Positions 1 through 9,800 of a DNA stretch of 64,000 bases are shown piece by piece. The notes below the pieces were generated by a model that saw only the letters and a program-made list of their open reading frames with translations, was not told the DNA's origin and did no database searches. Numbering within the stretch: the stretch's first letter is position 1; every line of letters begins with the position of its first letter. Made by a program: the position numbers and the translations under genes. The stretch comes from Arenicola marina (lineage: Eukaryota > Annelida > Polychaeta > Arenicolidae): assembly GCA_964019135.1 (NCBI GenBank), contig OZ025258.1, positions 32,358,186-32,422,185 of the forward strand, given 5' to 3'.

Positions 1-115
1 TGAAAAGTAACTGATAGAGCATGGCGGCTATGAGGCTGACAGGTGGGAGGTAACTCACAGAGCATGGCAGCTATAAGACTGACAGGTGGGAGGTAAGTCA
101 CAGAGCGAGTAGGAA
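1..115. repeat. 43-bp minisatellite, left edge
   Basis: About three units that continue beyond the left edge and match 63124-63238. Confidence 0.92.
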
Positions 116-439
116 AGCTGACTATATACATCGGCTCTACTTAGCGGCGTCATGAGGCCTTCGGCGTGATACCATTGCCAGCTTAGGGTAGACATTTCGT
201 TGTGAAACATCACCGCAGCTCCAAACAGATATATCTACAAGGCGACCTGTATATGACTGAATAGCGAAGAAGGCCCGCGTGTGTCTTTTATTTCGGTCAC
301 TATTTATGATCACGTTGCAACAATGCCCATGCAGAAACATGATCAGCAGGACCGGGGCCAGTAAGTTAAAGACAATTCCACGGTCATGTGGTAATTCAAA
401 GGCGTTATTATTGAGGGCAACTCTTGTAGCGAACGGGTC

Positions 440-657
440 CAGGGGTTGTATTCATAGTCGCCAATTAGGCTACGCCGCTAGACTTATTGCTAAGTGGAAG
501 GTTTGTCGAGCAATTATCGTGTTCAAAATACATAAGTAGTCACCCAAGAAGGAGATTTTCTGAATTCAGAAGTGCTAAAATTATATTAAAGAAGATTTCT
601 TAATCATGAACACCGCAACAAGCTGGTGAGGCGAAGACAAAAATGGACTACTGCCTG
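440..657 (+). mobile_element. TIR element of the CAGGGGC family, LU-1 copy (right end eroded)
   Basis: Same sequence and same eroded right end as 63563-63781. Confidence 0.7.
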
Positions 658-686
658 ACCATTATCTGTGTTCTGGAGCAACTCAC

Positions 687-841
687 TGATCACGGTGTCG
701 ATGTACTGTGCGGTGTTGTCGTTACAGCCCTCGCTGTCGCAATAGTAAGCACACTTCGACGTGTCGCCATTTTGGCAGTCGGCTTTGTCCAGCGCTGGGG
801 CAACGGAGGACCCTACACATCCCTTCTTCATCAAACTTTTG
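687..841 (-). CDS. LU-1 exon D3 (second half of LU domain 3)
   Basis: The acceptor tgtatttcag lies at the right side and the donor GTGAGT at the left. The 155 nt exon enters in phase 2 and leaves in phase 1. It encodes KSLMKKGCVGSS, then ADC, SKCAYYC and GCNDN, the last cysteines of the LU fold. It is nearly identical to the exon at 63811-63965 and close to 60936-61090. Confidence 0.85.
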
Positions 842-3800
842 CTGAAATACATGGCACAAGATTCGCTATTTTTCCCACGCCAAGTGAATCTGGATCTAAG
901 ACGTAACATGACACTACGAGAAAACTGTCCGAACATCAAAATTTTCACAAATTATTCTACTAAACTTACTGCAACAAGCAGGGACCAAATCCGTACATAT
1001 ATCCTGTCATGATGTATTTGAACAGCTGCTCCTCGATTTATATGCTAACAATGCAAGATCCGATGTTTGGAGATTCTTCATGGCGACTTTAGGCGACCAT
1101 CACTCAAACAATCGTCGCCATGGACACGTACGTGGGTCATGCAGTTAGGTCACCTTAATTGTTGGACATCGCAGTTGGGATGCACCGTGCGGGTTAATGA
1201 GCCTAGCATGGTTAGCTGGCGCTTACCCTCCACTTTGGCATCGGATGCTGGTCTGACACACTTGCTTGGGGTTGCACTGCTCCAAAGGACCCTGGTCACA
1301 GGTAGCCTCGTCCGGGGCGTCCGTGCATGACCGACAACTAATTACTGGAACAACGCGTAACCACATGTCGGAGCTCAGCTCTTCTTCCGGTGTTTAGTTT
1401 ATGGTATTAAACAAAAATTAAGTTCAACGGAATGCATGACAATTGGGAATTTTCATCGTTACATTGTTTGGTTGAGGTGAGGTGGGCGGGTTATTACAGG
1501 GGCATGCATCGAATATCAGCGAATACCGAATAGCGGGTGAGGGCCCGATCGTAAATTGTAATCATTCAACTTCAATAAATTCATGGTTTATTAAAAATGT
1601 TTGATCAATGCATCTCTCCGACGGGGACTTGTCAACATAACAGTTTGGTATTGAATTAGGACTCACCAGGTTTGGCGCACGCTGTGAAGGCAAGATAGAA
1701 AATAGCTTGTTGATATATGGACAAGTTAGAAACAATGATAACAACGGCGACAGATAGGAACAACATATTAGTGTGGGAGAACCAGAAACCCAACGACATC
1801 ATTGATACCACTTCGTGCTGTCATCAATGTTATGGAAATGACTATAACATGCTAGCTAGGGATGAGCAGGGAAGACTACCCTTGCTAACATAGATACACA
1901 TCTATAACTCTATAAAAAATCATTTAAAGTAAACAGTGAGGCGAAACTGCGGTATGCAGAAGATACTGCTTAAAGTAATAAGTACAAACCCTCCATAGCG
2001 CACACTTCTCATCAACCCATCATAACGCAAACAAAATCATGGTTCTCGCCTATTAGTCTGAATTAATATACCCGTGAGAACTGACAGGTCGGCGGTAACT
2101 CACAGAGCGTGGCTTCGATGAGACTGGCGGTATCGTCGTTACAGCCATCGCTGTCACAGACCATGCTGCACTTCTTGTTGTCCGAACTGTCACACGTCAC
2201 GACATTGACTGCCGGGCCTTCACCCACACACCCCTTGCTTATCTCACTGGCCCTGCAAGGTCAGCAAAGGAGATTCAGAGGCACCTGGAACATTTGGGTG
2301 ATCAATCAGTGTCAGGCAGAGGAGGTAAAAGTTTGAAAACTTGTGGGTCCACTTTGCATGAGATGAAAGCTTAGGATGGGGGGTGTGGTGGCGGGGACTG
2401 TTAGAAAACTGACGTCGAGCGTACCCAAATAAGGAGCAGTGAAGCGGGGGAGGGGGCACACCTAAATATACAGCACAATTTACGTTTAATTGGGCCTCTA
2501 TGCTCGCAGTTTTAGACACGTGACCCCCCCCCCCATACACCCATTCCCTATATCCGCCAGCGCTATTCACGCATATTCGTGTGTATGCATGTCGTCTATT
2601 TACCCTCCGGAGGTACACCGCATTTTCGTCCGACACACTTGGTAGTCTTTGCATTGCACTAGTTGTCCCTGCCCGTCACAAGTACTCTCATCGGCAGAGG
2701 CATCGCAGCTGCGACACTTGGGTCCTGAAAAGATAATTGTGTTGCCATTGGAATCACATGCGGTGCATGTGAATGCAGCGCACTGGCTATGATGTGTTCA
2801 ATTAAACGACTATACTAGCGTGCCATGTCATTGTAAAAGAGAGTTTAATTACAGGATCAGTTTGTTGGTGTCTCAAAGAAGACTACGTTAACTGGCGGCA
2901 TAGCGGCCACGGCATAGAGAACTCACCAACATCTTTGACCGCACACGCTGCAAGAAATAATAAGAAAGTCAGTAATGTCATCATTACAGGAGCAGCCAGC
3001 AATAATTAGTAGTACTAGTAATGTTATGACTACTACTACCGCTACCACCATATAATAAATATAATTTTATTAAATTTCATAATATTTTTAATAATAAAGA
3101 TACAAGTTTCGAAAATGAGTAGTATTTGCATCCATTTATCGAGCAAAGAGCTTTAAATTGACAGCTAATATTCTACAGCAAGAAAGTAACATTTCAAACG
3201 ACGAGAAGTGTGACTCATGCAAATGTCTAATGAGTGGCATATGTGTTACTGCGTCTGACTTAGACGTCCAGGTTTCGCCCCGAATGAGATATGGGAGGCC
3301 AAGGCCCTGGCGCCATGAATAAAGTTAGGTCACATTAGTTCTTTGCCTCAGGACGCTAAAAACAATAGCTGGATAAGTTGATCGTACGGAGGGGAGATGC
3401 ATTCAAACTCGGTTAGCGCATAACGGTAAAGTGAGAAAATAAATTGACCTGGACGATGTATGTGTCTTTAGGCCACTATGAAAAGAGTGGGGTTGGGTGT
3501 GAATGGTAGATAAGTATACGGTTGATGGTGGTGCATGATCGGGTAAGCTGCCAGTCACCAATATAACAATCTGTAGCTGTAGGCTGTAGCTGTAGCTGCC
3601 AGCCAATTTTCATTATCCGCCCTGGGCCGCAAGGATAATGAAACTGAAGGGCTGCAACAGGTTGATGAAGGTTCCATAAAATGTCTAACGCCATGCAAAA
3701 CTCGTTCTATTACTATTACTGCGAGTTGAATTTAAATCCAACTTTACCTCACATATGTGCTGGGCGTTAACATGTCTCCTTGCTTCTTTGGACAAACTTT

Positions 3801-6800
3801 CTTATACAACGTTCAAAGTTATCTCGATAACTTGGGACATGATTTTACTGTATATGCTTTGAGTGAGACGTGGTTTAACGATGTTAACGAAGATCTCTAT
3901 GGCTTTGATGGTTATTCTGCAGTTAATAATTACCGTAGTGACCGACGAGGAGGTGGTGTCTCACTGTTTGTGAAGGAAGGTGTTAATTTTACTCGCAGAG
4001 ATGAATTAGAAGTGTTTGATGCGAATATGGAAGCTTTGTTTATTGAAATTTACAAATGTGCAACCACAAATGATAAAGAAGTTATTATAGGAGTGATATA
4101 TCGCCCACCCGATACGCATATTGAGTCTTTTAACGAGCTATTGACAGAGGTGCTACATAAATTAATCTCTGAGGAAAAAACCATCTACCTAACTGGCGAT
4201 TTTAACATTAATCTTTTAAATAATTCAACACACAGACCTACGGCTGACTTCGTTAATACCATGTTTAGTCATTCTTTAATGCCAACTATTAGTAAGCCAA
4301 CTAGAGTCACAAGTAAAACTGCAACCCTAATTGATAATATATTTACAAATGAAAGTGATATTAAGTCTTTTCAGGGTATTATGTACACTGACATCACGGA
4401 TCACTTTCCTATATTTTATGTATCAAAGCATATTGAAGTGGATACACATGTTAAAGTTTGTAGTAAAAGAAAATATTCAAATGAAAATAAGGAAGCCTTT
4501 TGTAACAGGTTGTCAGAGTATAACTGGGGTAGGGTATTGGAATGCTCGAACACCCAAGATGCATTTACTGAGCTACATGGTGCTATTGATAAGTTTCATA
4601 AAGAATGTTTCCCAGTTATTGTGTCGAAATCAAAATATAAATATAGACAGCCATGGCTTTCAAGTGGGCTTAAAAAATCTATAGCTTTAAAGAATAAACT
4701 TTATCTGAGATGCAAAAAAACGAAGAATGATACTTATATGCAAGAATATAAGAAGTATAAAAACATGCTGCTTATTACTATCAGAAATGCGGAAAAACTG
4801 TATTACCAGAACTTAATTAAGCAGAACCAAAATAATTTATTCAAAACCTGGAACACCATTAAGGAGGTCATTAACAGGAACAAATCTAGGCACACACAAA
4901 CGACATTTCTCTCTAATGGCACAGCTCTTTCTGACCGAAATCAAGTCGCTAACGGATTTAATGACTTTTTTGTTAACATTGGTAAAACTCTGAGTAAGTC
5001 TATTCCCAAATCTAAGGACTCCCCCTTAACGTTTCTGCCTAATACTCTTGTTAACAGTTTCTTTCTAGATCCGGTTAACGAAGAAGAAGTCAGACAGGTG
5101 ATAGGATCTTTAAAAAACAGTTCTTCAGGGTGGGACTCGTTGACGGCCAAGACCATTAAGCCTGCTATAAATACAATTATAGAACCTCTGACTCATGTAA
5201 TTAATATGTCGTTCAAAGAGGGACATTTCCCGAGTGAGCTCAAACTAGCTAGAGTAATTCCCATCTTTAAAGGAGGTAACGATAAACTTTTTAGCAACTA
5301 CCGTCCCATTTCTATTCTTCCTACTTTTTCAGTTTCTTTGAACAGTTAATGTACAAACGACTGATAGGTTACATTAACAAGTATAATTTGCTTTATGAGA
5401 ATCAATTTGGTTTTCGAGCTAACCACTCCACCACATTGGCGCTAGTGCTTTTAACAGATCGAATAGCCTCTGCAATAGATAAGGGTGAGTTCACATTAGG
5501 GGTATTCTTAGACTTCTCAAAAGCCTTCGACACGGTTAATAACGAAATTCTTTTATTGAAACTCGAACGGTATGGGATTCGGGGAGTAACTCTAAAATGG
5601 CTTGACAGTTATTTAGATTCAAGGTACCAGTATGTGGAATATAACCACACTAAGTCATCAAGGTCAAAAATCAACTGTGGGGTGCCTCAAGGATCTACTC
5701 TTGGTCCCCTGTTATTTTTAATTTATATTAATGATATTGCCCAGGTCAGTGCGAAACTATTCAGTATTTTATTTGCTGATGACTCTAATTTTTTTATATC
5801 GGGTAAAGATATTGCCGATGTGACTTCTACCCTGAATTCTGAACTGGAAAAAATTAGATACTGGCTGCAATTTAACAAACTCACGCTCAACCTTGGGAAG
5901 ACAAAGTTCATGATATTTAAATCTCCTCGTAAAAAAATTACCATGCAGAGCGAAATCGTGATGGCAGGAGAAATCATTACACAAGTAAATACTATAAAAT
6001 TCCTTGGGGTTCAACTTGACTCTGGTTTACTTTGGAAAGACCATGTACACTATATAAAGGGCAACATAGCTAGGGGGTTAGGAATCCTTACAAAGGCCAG
6101 AAAGGTGTTTAAAAGTGAAACCTTACGTATGTTATACTATAGTTTTATATTTCCATATCTTTCGTATGTTATCGAATTATGGGGAGCTGCATTTGAATCC
6201 TATGTTAAGCCATTGAATACTCTGCAGAAAAGAGCTATCAGAATCTTATATGGTGCTCCTAAACTTGCTCATACTAAACCACTTATTGTCTCCAATAATC
6301 TTCTACCCTTAGCCTCCCTGTATGAATATAAAATGTTAATTTTTATGTACAGGCAATACCATGAGATACATCCAGAAATTATAAAGAAAATGTTTGTCCG
6401 AAACCAAGATGTTCATAAGTATGCAACAAGAGCGTCCAATAACCTACGAGCGCCACAATATAGAAATAATTGTATGAAGATGTCAGTTAGAAATATGGGA
6501 ACGCGTGTATTTAATAAGTGGTTTACCAGGCTTAACTTTCTATGCTCTATACATGTTTTTAAGAGAACGGGAAAATGTATGTTGTTAAAAGAAATTACCT
6601 AACAATATCTGAGTGATTAAACAGTTATTTTGTGTACGGCATTATTATGAAAAAATCTGTTTAATTTTACATATATATATATACTTTTTTTGTTTTTTTG
6701 TTGGGGGGGTGGGGGGTATTCATTTTGTTCATTTTGTTCTTTTTGTTCCTGTTGCACGAGCATATAAGCACCGCTTCAGCTCTGTTTGCACATGAAGATG

Positions 6801-9800
6801 TAATGTACATGTTTTTTAGATGCAATAAACCTATTATTAAAAATTTTAAAAAGTAAAAATTTTAGCGCTTACAAGCCTTTCAGATCTTATGAGCTCTTTC
6901 AGCCAGTCGCCTTCTTTGCACCATATCGGTACATATCTATGAGGCGCCATGAGGGTCCAAAGTCGATGTTGAATGCGTTCAATATTGGCACTGACGCGTT
7001 CAATATCAAACGTTGAAGCCGCCTTACGCGTCTAATATTGAACGTGTCAGTGCCACTTACGCGTAAGCTGGCGTTCACGCACCCTGGCCTACGCGTAGGT
7101 AAGGCTGACTTACGCTTACAAATATAACATGGTCTATATCTTGTCTTCTAACACGCACGTTGACCCCCCTAAAGAAAAAAAAAATGTTTTCACCAAAAAT
7201 GTCTTCGTTTGTCATACATTTTATGATTTAAACCATACAAGTCTTCTTTGATGCAGCGAATTTACAATATGTAAGTCTAATATTATTCAATAAATAAATT
7301 TTCCCATCACTTGTTCCATAATTTGGATTTACCTGCCCATCAACTTATCAACTTTAGGATCAACTTTAGGGTCAACTTATCAACTTTAGGGTCTATAAAG
7401 TAAAAAGTTCGATTACGGGTGTGTGAGGCTTATGGCATAATATACTTTTTTCTATTACGTGCCCCCCCCCCCCTTCTCCCCCCATCACAGCAATTGATGA
7501 CGGTACGAACCTGAAAATAACAGCCGACATCGTTGCTTCGCTGATGTTTGAAGAATACAAAACATTGCACAGGCAACCCTCAAATTTTGACTTTACGTCA
7601 CGAACGAATTGGGTGGCCATCTTTTTTCAACGTAAATTGAAAGGATTTACCGATATATATTTAGCGGGGAAAATGAAAGCGTGATTCTGATTGGATGACC
7701 AGGTTACGCGTTAATCACCGTAACTTACGCTTCTGTCAGGGTGTGTGAAGGCTAGCTTACGCGCGTAAAAAGACTAACGCGTTCAATATTGAACTCGTAA
7801 GTGGGTTTTCACGTTCGATATTGCACGTGAAAGTCGACTTACGCGTTCGAACGCGTAAATGGCACTAACACGTTCAATACTGAATACGTAAGTCGCCTTT
7901 CACGTGCGATACTGAACGCGTAAGTCTCCCTTCACGTTGGATATTGAACGCGTTCAAACGTCGACTTTTGACCCTAATGGGGCCTCATACTTATCGGTAT
8001 ATCGTGGCCAAGAAACGGCACGCGCAGCTTGGCAACTAGGCAGCGAGGAGAGCCATTTAAATCGATAACCACAATTCTTTTGTGTGTGACGTCATGTTTC
8101 GTTGTTCTATGCCATGTAACTATGGCAACGATTGCTTATTGAAGAGGCAACAGGGTGGTTTGGGTCAGATTACAGGATTTTAGAGGCATTCAGATGCTAT
8201 TGTAATATTAATTGTAATTATATTATTAATTGTCTCGCTCGCCAAGACTTTCGGTTTACTTATTTTGGGGACAACTTACGGCTGAGAAACTACCGTTTTT
8301 TTGCATTTCCTACGAAAACGAGCCATTATGACGTCACAAGGATCTTCCCGTTGACAACGATGGCGCAACGCTTAAAACAGAAAACTTGCAAAGAAGGAAG
8401 AAATTTGCCTTTTAGTGATCATAAAGGGATACGAAAACATCCAACTGGTCTTCTTTTACCTTCATCATGTGGTTTAATGACGTATCAGTGTGTTGTTACT
8501 GCATGCACTTGAAAATTTTGACAGCGGAATGGTTAATTAAGTCGATCACTTGCTCTCGCCAATTTGCTCATCGCGGAGGAACGCGACACCCTATGACGTC
8601 ACTTCCCGATTGGAGAACTCGGGAGAGGCCGGATGCAACTCCAAATATTTTAACGTATACCTCCCATAGCCATGTTTAGTGACATGGGGCTCATATTTTC
8701 CATTTAGAAATAAATCTGGAAAGAGATTGACTTACAGCTGCCTATACTTCAACATGTGTTTGTTTGTCCCCAAAACTGAAGTCTCACAGCCCAATCACGA
8801 GAACTGTATAGCCCTATAATGAGAGACCCCATCTGAATATATATTTTTCAAATCGCACCGCCCCCCCCCCTCCGCCCCCTCCCACCCAACTCCGACCCAA
8901 TCCCAATTTCCTTCCCCCGTCTTAAATGAGAGGGGCTCATGTGGACTATAATTACGGCGGTTAAGACTGATGACGTAGGTGTTAATTGTTTGCCCGTTCT
9001 GTCGTTTAAGGTGAGTAGAATTATTCGGGAAATAAGGACGGTGTTGGCTGCTCACATAGGACGGTGTTGATCTGATCCACGTCGTCACCGTTACACCCGT
9101 CGGAATCACAGTAGGTCATACACTTGGTGTTGGTAGAGTCTGTACACGTGGGACCTCCATTGATGTCAGTAGCGGTTTTAGAGCCAATGCAACCTTTCTT
9201 TACCATGACGCTGGAAAGTAATCGTCGCACATGTATGTCAAGGTCACAACGGTAAGGAAAAACGGCGTACTGGGTAATTTTCGTCAACAATGGCATTATA
9301 TTGATATGCAAAACGCTTATATTTGAACACTGATTGTTTTCACCTATACCCATAACCCCCTCCCCCCCCTCCAACCCCCACCCTCGGCCCCCGCCTTGCC
9401 ATCACACAGAAAAATGTTTGCATATTTATATATTACACATTAACACATGGCGGTATAGGGGGTCGGCGTCATTCGATGTCGACACAAGATGCTGAGTACT
9501 TGTGACCAGTTCCCCTTTCCTCTCCCTCGACCGAAAGACCCACTTGACGACGGTCTGGCAGATATGTTGAGGTCACAACCTACCCATTGGTGAGACATTG
9601 ACGACGGTCTGGCAAGTATGTTGAGGTCACAACTTACTCATTGGTGAGACACTTGACGACAGTCTGGCAGATATGTTGAGGTCACAACCTACCCATTGGT
9701 GAGACACTTGACGACGGTCTGGCAGATATGTTGAGGTCACAAGCTACCCATTGGTGAGACACTTGACGACGGTCTGGCAGATATGTTGAGATCACAACCT

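Larger units (their letters stand above)
1..877. repeat. Long direct repeat, left copy (partner 63124-64000)
   Basis: The left 877 bp match the right end of the window at a constant offset of 63,123 bp, with only about five substitutions and one single-base indel seen. Confidence 0.95.
3640..8240. repeat. LU intron segment shared with 53.27-54.25 kb, interrupted here by a LINE and a TIR element
   Basis: Flanks at about 3640-3819, 6850-6939 and 7988-8240 align in order with 53290-53653 and 54157-54245. Examples are GATGAAG near 3665 and 53312, TAAAATGTCTAACGCCATGC, GCGCTTACAAGCC, and GGTCAGATTACAGG. Both copies lie in D-to-B introns of LU genes. Confidence 0.75.

Noticed and set aside
604-948. 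Extension of exon D3 into flanking sequence as one long single-exon gene
   Set aside because: Consensus splice sites and phase agreement with the paralogues show that the coding part is 687-841 only.
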